From contig JAAZFC010000009.1 of the NCBI GenBank assembly GCA_012511955.1, forward strand, positions 1 to 39,037: 39,037 bases of DNA, written 5' to 3'. This DNA comes from Fibrobacter sp. GTDB lineage: Bacteria; Fibrobacterota; Fibrobacteria; Fibrobacterales; Fibrobacteraceae. A program made the position numbers and the translations under genes. The first letter of the stretch is position 1. Each line of letters starts with the position of its first letter. Shown one piece after another: positions 1 to 8,746 of this stretch. Under the pieces are notes generated by a model. That model was not told the origin of the DNA and did no database searches. It was given only the letters and a program-made list of their open reading frames with translations.

Positions 1-37
1 AAAGGTGTTAAATTATGGGGTTGGTGAGAGGCATAAA

Positions 38-1468
38 ATGAAGAATATTGGGAATATTGTAAAAACATTGCAAGATATTATGCGCAAAGATCAAGGCGTA
101 TCTGGCGATGCTCAAAGAATAGAGCAATTGGGTTGGATGATCACCTTAAAAATTTTGGACGACAAAGACCAAGAGTTAGAAGTGATCCAAGATGACTACC
201 AATCAGCCATACCTACAGAACTGCAATGGCGCAACTGGGCGGGCGATAACGAAGGCATCACTGGCGATGAGTTGCAAGCTTTTGTGGATCAAAAATTGTT
301 CCCAGGGTTGGTAAATCTCAATGTTAGCACCGGCAACAAACGGGCGCGATTGATTAGAGATGTGTTTGAAGGTACCAATAACTACATGAAAAATGGCACT
401 ATTATTCGCCAAGTTATCAATCAAATCAACCAAATTGACTTTAATGCCTCGGAAGACCGCCATCTTTTTGGCGATATTTATGAAAGCATTTTAAAAGGAC
501 TGCAAAGTGCGGGCAATTATGGGGAGTTTTATACACCGCGCGCCATCACCGAGTTTATGACCGAGATTATCAATCCTCGTTTGGGTGAAAAAGTGCTCGA
601 CCCGGCTTGTGGAACTGGTGGTTTTTTGACCAGTGCCATCGAAAATATCCGCGAACAAGATGTTAAAAGCGTAAATGATTTAAAAATCTTAGAAAACACC
701 ATTTGCGGCAAGGAGTTTAAACCTTTGCCCTTTATGCTATGCGCCACCAACTTGATTTTACATGATATTGAAATTCCTAATATTGAATACACCGACAGCT
801 TAAATCGCGAATATACCAGTATTGGAGCCAAAGATCGCGTGGATGTGATCTTAGCCAACCCTCCTTTTGGTGCTTCCGTAACTGATGGGGTAGAAACCAA
901 TTATCCTTTAAACTACCGTACCACGGAAAGTGCCGACCTGTTTTTGCTCTTGATGATTCGCTATTTAAAAGAAGGAGGCCGCGCAGCCATAGTATTGCCC
1001 GACGGTTCACTCACCGGCGATGGGGTAAAAGCGCGCATTCGCCAGCATTGGTTAGAAAGCTGTAATTTGCACACCATTGTGCGTTTGCCCAACTCTGTTT
1101 TTAGGCCTTATGCCAGTGTAGCCACCAACCTCTTGTTTTTTACCAAAGGTAAGCCAACTAAAGAAATATGGTACTGGGAGCACCAACTTCCGGAAAACAT
1201 AAAAGGCTATTCCAAGACTAAACCCATTCAGAAACGCGAATTTGATACACTAAAAAAATGGTGGACTAATCGCATTGAAAATGAAAAAGCGTGGAAAGCT
1301 CCCCTTAAAACCATTGCCGAAAATGGTTACAATTTAGACATCAAAAACCCTCACATTGAGGAAGAAGAACAAAGCTATACGAGCACAGAATTGCTGGATA
1401 TGCTACAAAAATCCTTCCAAAAAAGCGATGAGTTGTTGGCAAAACTACAACAGGAGCTGGGAGAATGA
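38..1468 (+). CDS. hsdM: Type I restriction-modification DNA methyltransferase subunit
   Basis: This is the modification subunit of a type I restriction-modification enzyme. It transfers a methyl group from S-adenosylmethionine to N6 of adenine at the site chosen by HsdS. The SAM-binding motif I, DPACGTGGFL, begins near residue 188 and the catalytic N6-adenine motif NPPFG begins near residue 274. The N-terminal 160 residues match the helical HsdM_N domain, and the acidic, helical C-terminus is typical of the part that contacts HsdS. At 476 residues it has the usual length. I chose the ATG at 38 over an in-frame ATG at 5 because GAGAGG lies six bases upstream of it. The stop codon overlaps the next small ORF as ATGA. 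Family assignment is secure; the methylated sequence cannot be read from the gene. Confidence 0.95.
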   Translation: MKNIGNIVKTLQDIMRKDQGVSGDAQRIEQLGWMITLKILDDKDQELEVIQDDYQSAIPTELQWRNWAGDNEGITGDELQAFVDQKLFPGLVNLNVSTGNKRARLIRDVFEGTNNYMKNGTIIRQVINQINQIDFNASEDRHLFGDIYESILKGLQSAGNYGEFYTPRAITEFMTEIINPRLGEKVLDPACGTGGFLTSAIENIREQDVKSVNDLKILENTICGKEFKPLPFMLCATNLILHDIEIPNIEYTDSLNREYTSIGAKDRVDVILANPPFGASVTDGVETNYPLNYRTTESADLFLLLMIRYLKEGGRAAIVLPDGSLTGDGVKARIRQHWLESCNLHTIVRLPNSVFRPYASVATNLLFFTKGKPTKEIWYWEHQLPENIKGYSKTKPIQKREFDTLKKWWTNRIENEKAWKAPLKTIAENGYNLDIKNPHIEEEEQSYTSTELLDMLQKSFQKSDELLAKLQQELGE

Positions 1469-1590
1469 AGGGAATAAGCTCAATTTTGCAAACTAATGTT
1501 GTGTCTCTGAGCGATATGCCGAATTTGGCAGAAGCCTTCTGCCATTTTGGGAAACTTTACACATTGTGTAGAAAAAGGAAAGTTGAATGA
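1465..1590 (+). CDS. Small ORF coupled between hsdM and hsdS, function unknown
   Basis: A 41-codon ORF starts at an ATG overlapping the hsdM stop codon (ATGA, 1465-1468) and ends at a TGA overlapping the hsdS start codon (ATGA, 1587-1590). It therefore bridges the gap between two cotranslated genes exactly. The peptide begins MKGISSILQ and ends basic (CRKRKVE). It has two cysteines, no transmembrane segment and no motif I recognise. GGAGCTGGGAG just upstream could serve as its ribosome binding site. It may be a real small protein, a reading frame kept only so that terminating ribosomes reach the hsdS start, or the remnant of an older hsdS 5' end. The sequence supports the frame geometry only. 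Confidence 0.35.
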   Translation: MKGISSILQTNVVSLSDMPNLAEAFCHFGKLYTLCRKRKVE

Positions 1591-2963
1591 AGTATTATAC
1601 AATCGGAGAATTGTGTTCAATTACCAAAGGGAAAACTGGCATAATGAAGGCGATCCCTGGCTCTTATCCTTTAGTTACCACTAGCTTTGAGAGAAAAACA
1701 TCCAACAGTTATGACTTTGATGATGACGCTGTTTGTATTCCTCTTGTATCTTCCACAGGTCATGGTCACAAATCACTAAACTATATCCATTATCAATCTG
1801 GCAAATTTGCATTAGGAACTATCTTAGCTGCTATAATACCTAAAGATAAAAGTGTGCTGTTAGCTGAGTATTTGCAAAGATATTTGTATTTCTTTAAAGA
1901 TCAATTGGTTGTTCCATTAATGAGAGGGGCTGCTAATGTTTCTTTAGCAATAAGAGATATTGCTAAAATAAAAGTTCCTGTGCCATCAATAGAGAAACAA
2001 AAGGAATATATCAAATTATTTAATAAAGCTGAAATTGGAAAGATAGAACTTCTTTATGAAACCACTAACCAATCCACCTATCTAAGCAAACTCCGTCAAG
2101 CGATTTTACAGGAAGCCATTGAAGCTAAGTTGACCGCTGGTTGGAGAAAAGAACAGGAAAGGAATCTCGCCAAGGACGCTGAGACCGCAAAAATTTCCCT
2201 TAGCGAACTTCGCGCTCTTCGCGAGAAAGATCCCAATTATAATGCTTTAGCTTTGCTGGAGAATATTCAAACAGAAAAAGAAAAGCTGATAAAAGAGAAA
2301 AAAATAAGAAAAGCAAAACCCCTTGCTCCTATAAAGGCAGAAGAAATACCGTTTGAGTTGCCCAAAAACTGGGTATGGACCAGATTGGGGGAGATAGCTG
2401 ATGTAGGAACAGGGGCAACACCTCTCACAACAAATGACGCTTATTACAAAAATGGGGGTTTTAACTGGGTTACTAGCTCCTCAACAGGAATGCCTTTTGT
2501 TGAAAATCCAGATAAATTAATTACAAATAAAGCGTTAGCAGAAACTAACTGTAAAGTTTATCCAGTGCATACATTAATAATAGCCATGTATGGGCAAGGA
2601 AAAACTAGAGGGCAGATTAGTGAACTTCTAATTCCCGCAGCAACAAACCAAGCTGTAGCGGCAATTCAACTGTGCAATAAAAATGATAATCACCGTAGAT
2701 TCATAAAAATCTTTTTCCAAAATCATTATCATGAAATTAGAAAATTAGCTTCTGGTGGTGCACAGCCAAATCTTAATTTGCAGAAAATAATAACAACAAA
2801 AATACCCCTCCCGCCTCTCGCTGAACAGCAAGCCATCGTCTCTCGCGTAGAAAAACTTCTGGCCATGGTCTATGAACTAGAGCAACAAGTTACTGCCCGC
2901 AAAGATCAATCCGAACAACTTATGCAATCCGTACTCAAAGAAGCCTTTTCTGGAGGAAATTAG
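1587..2963 (+). CDS. hsdS: Type I restriction-modification specificity subunit
   Basis: HsdS gives the type I enzyme its bipartite target. The 458 residues split into target recognition domain 1 (about 1-165), a helical central conserved region (about 165-255, with LRQAILQEAIEAKLTAGW), domain 2 (about 255-405, opening with LPKNWVWTRLGEIADVGTG) and a distal helical region (LPPLAEQQAIVSRVEKLLAM). The two helical spacers are similar to each other, as expected of the pseudo-twofold HsdS fold. The first half starts almost directly at the recognition domain (YYTIGELCSITKGKTG) and lacks the usual proline/tryptophan lead-in. The start overlaps the preceding small ORF, and GAAAAAGGAAAG lies just upstream. 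The TAG stop is followed at once by the GTG of the SIR2 gene, so the two are very likely cotranscribed. Confidence 0.93.
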   Translation: MKYYTIGELCSITKGKTGIMKAIPGSYPLVTTSFERKTSNSYDFDDDAVCIPLVSSTGHGHKSLNYIHYQSGKFALGTILAAIIPKDKSVLLAEYLQRYLYFFKDQLVVPLMRGAANVSLAIRDIAKIKVPVPSIEKQKEYIKLFNKAEIGKIELLYETTNQSTYLSKLRQAILQEAIEAKLTAGWRKEQERNLAKDAETAKISLSELRALREKDPNYNALALLENIQTEKEKLIKEKKIRKAKPLAPIKAEEIPFELPKNWVWTRLGEIADVGTGATPLTTNDAYYKNGGFNWVTSSSTGMPFVENPDKLITNKALAETNCKVYPVHTLIIAMYGQGKTRGQISELLIPAATNQAVAAIQLCNKNDNHRRFIKIFFQNHYHEIRKLASGGAQPNLNLQKIITTKIPLPPLAEQQAIVSRVEKLLAMVYELEQQVTARKDQSEQLMQSVLKEAFSGGN

Positions 2964-5900
2964 GTGGACGATTACAGTAAAATCACTCTAATTCCTAAAG
3001 TTCCTAAAAAAATAATAGAGGCTGTAAATCGCAATGAGTTAGTTGTCTTTATTGGTTCGGGGGTGTCGCAAATTATTGGTTGTAAAAGTTGGAAACAGCT
3101 TGCTGCAAGCCTTATAGAACGCTGTTATTCAACACCAAATAAAAATAAAACAGGAAACTGCATTAATTTTAAAGAAAAAGAAAGCCTGGAAGTAGAAACT
3201 AATTATAAAAAAGTTATCACTATTTGTAAGCACATTCTTTGCGAAATTAACGATTTAGAGCATGTGTTTTATGAGGTGTTTAATAAGGCTTTAGAAGCTG
3301 ATAGTGAGAAAGCAAAACACTTAGATATTTACTCAGAAATACATAGACTTCGAGGCATAAATATTACTACAAATGCAGATGTTCATTTTGATGGTAAATT
3401 TGCAGACCCAAATTCAATAATAATCGAACTATCAGGTTTTGCTAATGTATCATTAGACCGCAATAAGCTTTTTAAAATACACGGGTGTCGAAATTATCGA
3501 AATTCTTTGGTGTTCACCGTGCCTGAATATATTCAAAGGTACAATGACGCCAATATGATTGGATTTTTAAAAAAAGTGTTTAGCGGGGAATATACAGTAC
3601 TTTTTTTAGGGTATGGTTTATCCGAATTTGAACTTTTAGACTTCTTGATCACTAAAAACCAGGAAAAAGAATCAAAAGAACTTAGACATTTTACTTTATT
3701 ACCATTTTTTTCGGGCGAAGAAAATCTTTTAAGTTTTGAGCAGTCTTATTATAATCCAATGGGAATAAAAGTAATTGGTTATGAAAAAAATGAAAAAGGA
3801 TTTAATCAACTTTATGAAGTTTTGAAAGATTGGAACAAAGATATAAATAACATCTCGAATTACACCTATGATACTTTAATAGAGTTAGAAAAAATAGCTA
3901 CTGAAGGTTTTAATGCTGCTAAAGTTAGAGATGTTACTGAAAAAATTAAAAATAGTCCCGCAGAATATAATCGTTTTTTTGAGGTGTTAAAAACAGCAGA
4001 CGATCAGTTGTTGTGGTTGGAACCTTTAAAAAAAGCAGGGTGTTTTGATCCTCGCAATAATCCTAAACCAATAGAAGAAATAAATCAAAAAGGTTATTTT
4101 ACGGTACCTAAATGGCATGCCATGGGACACTTAGAAAGTATAGCAGAAAAAAACTATTCAAATCCATCAGAAAGCATAACAGAGTCGCTTATTGAAATAA
4201 TAAATAACATAATTGCCTATACCGATGAAAATGATGAAAGAGTAGAAAATTACCATACTGATTATTTTATAATTAAAATCATCTTTTTACTGCCCACAGA
4301 AAAAATTAGTGACGCATATTTTGATTTTATACAAACGGCATTAAATTCAAATTGGAATAATTTAATGGTGTCTTTAGCAATTCATAAAGTCGCATTGCCC
4401 ACTTTAATAAAGCAAAAAGAAAAGAAATTGCTGCAGAAGTTGTTAAATGTAATATTGGGTTTTAAGCAAAAAAAGAATGATTTCGTTCCGTTGCTTGATG
4501 TTTTTTGGCTCCGTAATGCACTTAAAGATTATAAAAAAGGGATTTTTGACATCGCTGAAAAAGCTGTGTATGACATATCCATAGAAAAAATGAAAAAAAT
4601 GCTTATTTGTGGAGATAGTTATTTCTTTAATTCAGTAACAATTGGGGAACTTGACGATAAATTTAGGGTAGGGTTTCCTGGGGAATATCAAAGATTGCTA
4701 ATCAGTTTGGTTCGTGATTATCTAAAAACTGCAAGTAACGAAACGCTAGCTGTAGAAATTAAATATTTACTTGAGCAGAATCATGCCATCTTTAAAAAAA
4801 TAGCTCTTTTTACCATTGATCAACATTATGAGAGATTTAATGGCATGTTTTGGGAATGGTTTGCAACAAATCCTTCTCCAATAGGAATAGAAGGAGAATT
4901 ATATGATTTAATCAAAAATAACAGCAAACATTTTGATCAAGCACAGATAGAAACAATTATTGCTTGGATAGAAGATTATGGTAACTCGTATTTAGATAAT
5001 CAACACATTGAAGATACTGCAAACAGAATACAAAAGTTTTATGAGTCTTATGAAGAAGCTTATAAAATAAATAAAGAGGACGCAAAACTATTTGCAGCAC
5101 GCATAAAGAAGCAATGGATTTCAGCTTTGTTGCTTACAAAAAATGCTCAAGTCCAAAAATTATATAAAGAATGGAATGCGATAAATCCAGAGCCAGTATC
5201 TCACCCTAAAAATGGTTTTGGAACTGATTATACTTATAAGAATGAGGATCAAAATGTTTTTAAATTATCATCAAAAACCAGTGTGGAAATTGTTAGCATC
5301 TTAAAAGAAAATAAATATAAAATTGATAGGTATTCTACTTTTAACAGTGGTTTGCCCCAAGAGTTAAAAGAAAATGTTGTTGCTAATCCCGATAAATATA
5401 TTGATGATATATTTAGTTTTTTAGAAGTTGAGCCTGTCTATCAAAACGCCATTTTATGGGGCTTAAATGAATCTTTCAAACAAAAAAAAGCCTTAAATTG
5501 GTCTGCTATATACCATTATATGCATGAATTAATAAATAGTAACCAGTTTTGGGAAGTTGATTATCAAAATCAAGATTATGATTATCGCAGTTTGATTATT
5601 TCCCAAATTTGTGATTTAATTATAGAAAGTTCTAAAACTGACGACCACCCTTTCTCTGTTGTCTTACTCTCTTTGGCAGAACAGATTTTATTGACCATGC
5701 TGGATAAAAATAAACTATGGCCTGAAAGATCGGCTGGTTCTATCGGCTATGGTGCTAAAGGTAAGATTTATAAAGCGTTGATTGCTTATTCATTCAAAAA
5801 TTTACGACTTAAAAATATTGAAGGTGTGAGCAGGTGGACTTTGCCAGTAAAAGAAGTCTTTTCAAGTGCTCTAAACAAAGACGATGAATCTTCATTTGAA

Positions 5901-6722
5901 TATTATGTGATTGTTGGTGGAGATATTGTTAATTTATATAATCTTGATAAACCATGGGTTACAGAAAACATAAATCAAATTTTCTGTATAGCTAATGATG
6001 ATTATTGGCACACAGCTTTTAAAAACTTCCTTTATTCATCTCCTATTATACGACCTATATATGAACTGCTAAAGAAACATAAACACTACCAAAAAGCTTT
6101 AGACTTTAATTTTGACGATGAACAAGCTATTAGGAGCTTAGTAAACCATATTTCTATTTCATATCTTGAAGGCGTGGGAGATTTAAATGACCCAGATAGC
6201 CTCATTAACAAGTTGATAAACCAAGGCGATGAGTTGAAGATATTGTCTCTTATTGATTTTTTTGGTAGTCAAAGGCATAATGTGAGTGATAAAATTATCA
6301 CAAGAATAAAGCCTTTATGGGAAAGTGTTTATGCAAGAATTAATAAAGATTTTAGCACTAATGCAAGCTTGAAAGCTCTAACTGTTAGCTGGTTGCCTTT
6401 GGTTGAAGTTATAGATGATGATATCTTTGAATGGTTAAAAATGGCTTTTGAAAGCTTAAATAACAGTTGTCCTTTTGACTACATCGAAGATTTGCTAAAG
6501 CATGCAGATTCCACCCCTGATAAAGTCGGTGATTTATACCTATGTATGCTTAAAAATGACTTTTATCCCATTTTATACAAAGAAAAAATAATATCGTTAT
6601 TGCGAAAACTTCTAGTAAGCTCAGCAAAAGAAAAAGCCAAGGAAATAAGTAATATGTATTTAAACAAAGGGCACTTTTTTACAAAAGAAATAATTGAAGA
6701 GGCAAAAAACCTCCCGCACTAA
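2964..6722 (+). CDS. Large SIR2-domain protein, predicted NAD-consuming defence effector
   Basis: A 1252-residue protein carries an N-terminal SIR2-like domain (about residues 15-290). Visible motifs are VVFIGSGVS (nucleotide loop, residues 27-35), ITTNAD, KIHG with a candidate catalytic His173, and the late FLGYGLSEFE motif. The remaining 950 or so residues contain no domain I recognise. They look mostly alpha-helical, in the style of HEAT/TPR scaffolds of defence-associated sirtuins such as DSR2. In those families the SIR2 domain depletes NAD+ on infection; applying this here is inference. The GTG start directly follows the hsdS stop codon, with TGGAGG upstream inside the end of hsdS, so expression is tied to the restriction operon. 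The helicase gene follows after 18 bases. The gene is visibly more AT-rich than hsdM or uvrD, suggesting separate acquisition. Confidence 0.85.
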   Translation: MDDYSKITLIPKVPKKIIEAVNRNELVVFIGSGVSQIIGCKSWKQLAASLIERCYSTPNKNKTGNCINFKEKESLEVETNYKKVITICKHILCEINDLEHVFYEVFNKALEADSEKAKHLDIYSEIHRLRGINITTNADVHFDGKFADPNSIIIELSGFANVSLDRNKLFKIHGCRNYRNSLVFTVPEYIQRYNDANMIGFLKKVFSGEYTVLFLGYGLSEFELLDFLITKNQEKESKELRHFTLLPFFSGEENLLSFEQSYYNPMGIKVIGYEKNEKGFNQLYEVLKDWNKDINNISNYTYDTLIELEKIATEGFNAAKVRDVTEKIKNSPAEYNRFFEVLKTADDQLLWLEPLKKAGCFDPRNNPKPIEEINQKGYFTVPKWHAMGHLESIAEKNYSNPSESITESLIEIINNIIAYTDENDERVENYHTDYFIIKIIFLLPTEKISDAYFDFIQTALNSNWNNLMVSLAIHKVALPTLIKQKEKKLLQKLLNVILGFKQKKNDFVPLLDVFWLRNALKDYKKGIFDIAEKAVYDISIEKMKKMLICGDSYFFNSVTIGELDDKFRVGFPGEYQRLLISLVRDYLKTASNETLAVEIKYLLEQNHAIFKKIALFTIDQHYERFNGMFWEWFATNPSPIGIEGELYDLIKNNSKHFDQAQIETIIAWIEDYGNSYLDNQHIEDTANRIQKFYESYEEAYKINKEDAKLFAARIKKQWISALLLTKNAQVQKLYKEWNAINPEPVSHPKNGFGTDYTYKNEDQNVFKLSSKTSVEIVSILKENKYKIDRYSTFNSGLPQELKENVVANPDKYIDDIFSFLEVEPVYQNAILWGLNESFKQKKALNWSAIYHYMHELINSNQFWEVDYQNQDYDYRSLIISQICDLIIESSKTDDHPFSVVLLSLAEQILLTMLDKNKLWPERSAGSIGYGAKGKIYKALIAYSFKNLRLKNIEGVSRWTLPVKEVFSSALNKDDESSFEYYVIVGGDIVNLYNLDKPWVTENINQIFCIANDDYWHTAFKNFLYSSPIIRPIYELLKKHKHYQKALDFNFDDEQAIRSLVNHISISYLEGVGDLNDPDSLINKLINQGDELKILSLIDFFGSQRHNVSDKIITRIKPLWESVYARINKDFSTNASLKALTVSWLPLVEVIDDDIFEWLKMAFESLNNSCPFDYIEDLLKHADSTPDKVGDLYLCMLKNDFYPILYKEKIISLLRKLLVSSAKEKAKEISNMYLNKGHFFTKEIIEEAKNLPH

Positions 6723-6740
6723 ATTGGAGGCTATCAGCTT

Positions 6741-8645
6741 ATGAGTTACGGCAATTCTAAATTAGAGCTAAACGCTAACCAACAGGAAGCTATTAATTGG
6801 GGAGAGGGGCCACTGGTGGTTTTGGCCGGGCCCGGTTCGGGAAAAACCACGGTGTTGACTGAGCGTATTATCAAAATCCTCCATGAAAGTCCCGAGGCGC
6901 GTTTTCGGGTTTTAGCTTTGACTTTTACGCAAAATGCAGCTCGCAATATGCAAGAAAAAATTGACCAAGCGATTTCAGCTAGCAGGGAACGCGCTTATTT
7001 AACCACTTTTCATTCCTTTTGCTCCGATGTGATTCGGCAACATGGCGATTTAGAAGGGATTAAGGCAAATTTTAGCATAATGACCCAAGATTTAGATCGC
7101 GAATCCTTGTTGCTAGAAGTTATTGCTGAGAGCAAACAAAAGGGCTTTGATTTTAGCAAAGAAGACATCAGATATTTGCCTAAAATAAACTCTTATTTGG
7201 AGCAGTGTTTAGAAATGGCCGATGCGCCAAACCCCGACAGTGAACTAAATGCGGCAAAGTATTTGTTCTTTCATTATTTGCAAAAAATGCGCTCTACGGG
7301 TCGCATTGATTACGCGGGTATTCTCTATTTTGCATGGCAATTGCTGGGCAGAAAACATATTGCTAAACATTATCAAGTGGTGTATAAATATGTTTGTGTG
7401 GATGAATATCAAGACACTAATATTGCGCAATTTAAGGTGCTAACCCGGCTGTTAAAACCTAGTCAGCCCAATTTGTTTGTGGTAGCGGACGATGATCAAA
7501 TTGTTTATCAATGGAATGGAGCGAGTCCTGAACGCTTAAAGCAAATTATTGGGCAGTATAAAGCTAAAATTATTCAACTTCCAGAAAATTATCGTTGCCC
7601 TGCAGAGGTGGTGAGCATAGCCAATAAAATGATCTCCCATAACAATAATCGGCTGACCAAAAAGCAAGCGGGCATTAGTTTACTTAAAGAAGATAGCGCC
7701 ATAGCCAATGCTGTAAGCCTTGAGGAGTTTATCAATTTTCAAGCTGAAGTTAGTTGGATTGCCGAGGATATAAAAGCCAAAAAATTCAGCCCCAAGCACA
7801 CCAAAATTATGGGCAGAAATCGCAAGTTATTAGAAGAAACTCAAGAAATTTTAAATAATAATGGCATAACCGCTGTAATTCATCAAAGAAAAACTGAATT
7901 TGAGTCTTTTCCCATGCGGTTTTTGCATGCGCTATTGCGGGGCATTGTGTCTCGGGCTGACAAAGTGCAAATCCAAAGATTGTCGGCGGCTTTTTACCAG
8001 TTGGAAGGTGTTAATATAGATGTACATTCTGTTATAGGTATGGCTTCTTTGACCAACAGCGATTTATTAAAAGCTTGGCTGCATATAGCTATAGAAAGGG
8101 AAGGGGTTTCTGAAACTACCAAAAGCTATTTAACAAAAATTGATGCCGACCGTGCTTTGATTAACTTCAGCGTCTTAATTGCTGATACTTATGCTTGGTT
8201 TAACGATTTTAGCGATCAAAATAGCACTAATCCAGAAATATTTGACAATTTTTTACAAGAAAAAGGCATTTGGGAGCTGCTTTATGGTGAAATTAAGGGT
8301 AATTCTACTTCTGACTTAACTTTAGCTGGACTGTTGCAAGAGTTGGATTTACGCGACAAATCTGCGCCAATACCCCATGATGCCTTTGAACTTATCACCA
8401 TACATGGGGCCAAAGGTCTCGAATTTGACCATGTTTATCTGCTGGGGATGGTAGAAGATATTTTGCCGTCCTACAACAGCATTAAACCAGGAGCCAGGCC
8501 CGAGTTTTTAGAAGAAGAGCGACGCTCTTGCTATGTGGCTATTACCAGAACTCAAAAAACCTTGACTTTAACATATTCCCAGCAGTATAAAAACTGGCCC
8601 AAAGACCCCTCGAGGTTTTTATACGAGATGGGATTGCTGTATTAG
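6741..8645 (+). CDS. UvrD/PcrA-like superfamily 1A DNA helicase
   Basis: This is an ATP-dependent 3'-5' DNA helicase of the UvrD/Rep/PcrA group. The motifs appear in order: Q motif LNANQQEAI (10-18), Walker A AGPGSGKTT (29-37), Ia LTFTQNAARNM, Ib TTFHSFC, Walker B VDEYQDTN, motif III ADDDQIVYQWNGA, motif IV LPENYRCP, motif V TIHGAKGLEFD and motif VI EEERRSCYVAITR. At 634 residues it is shorter than housekeeping UvrD/PcrA (about 720), and no nuclease domain is visible. TTGGAGG lies ten bases before the ATG. It sits 18 bases after the SIR2 gene and belongs to the defence island, so it is more likely a defence helicase (compare GajB or type I RM-linked helicases) than the repair enzyme. A chromosomal uvrD elsewhere would support that. 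Confidence 0.9.
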   Translation: MSYGNSKLELNANQQEAINWGEGPLVVLAGPGSGKTTVLTERIIKILHESPEARFRVLALTFTQNAARNMQEKIDQAISASRERAYLTTFHSFCSDVIRQHGDLEGIKANFSIMTQDLDRESLLLEVIAESKQKGFDFSKEDIRYLPKINSYLEQCLEMADAPNPDSELNAAKYLFFHYLQKMRSTGRIDYAGILYFAWQLLGRKHIAKHYQVVYKYVCVDEYQDTNIAQFKVLTRLLKPSQPNLFVVADDDQIVYQWNGASPERLKQIIGQYKAKIIQLPENYRCPAEVVSIANKMISHNNNRLTKKQAGISLLKEDSAIANAVSLEEFINFQAEVSWIAEDIKAKKFSPKHTKIMGRNRKLLEETQEILNNNGITAVIHQRKTEFESFPMRFLHALLRGIVSRADKVQIQRLSAAFYQLEGVNIDVHSVIGMASLTNSDLLKAWLHIAIEREGVSETTKSYLTKIDADRALINFSVLIADTYAWFNDFSDQNSTNPEIFDNFLQEKGIWELLYGEIKGNSTSDLTLAGLLQELDLRDKSAPIPHDAFELITIHGAKGLEFDHVYLLGMVEDILPSYNSIKPGARPEFLEEERRSCYVAITRTQKTLTLTYSQQYKNWPKDPSRFLYEMGLLY

Positions 8646-8656
8646 CATTTTTTGAA

Positions 8657-8698
8657 ATTTGCTATTAATTTCGCAGCTATGGCAAGCTCATAGCAAAT
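8657..8698. promoter_or_regulatory. Inverted repeat between uvrD-like and AAA ATPase genes
   Basis: ATTTGCTAT (8657-8665) and its exact reverse complement ATAGCAAAT (8690-8698) flank 24 bases that contain AGCTATGGCAAGCT. The repeat fills much of the 101-base gap before the ATPase gene. There is no clear T-run after it, so it could be a weak terminator for the upstream operon or an operator for the ATPase/DUF4276 pair. The arms are seen directly; either role is inference. Confidence 0.35.
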
Positions 8699-8746
8699 AA
8701 GCTATTATTAATGTTTAAAATAAAATAATTAATAAGTGGAATAAAA

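Noticed and set aside
6741-8645. The housekeeping uvrD/pcrA gene
   Set aside because: It is short for the housekeeping enzyme, starts 18 bases after the SIR2 gene and lies inside the defence island, so I did not assign the symbol.
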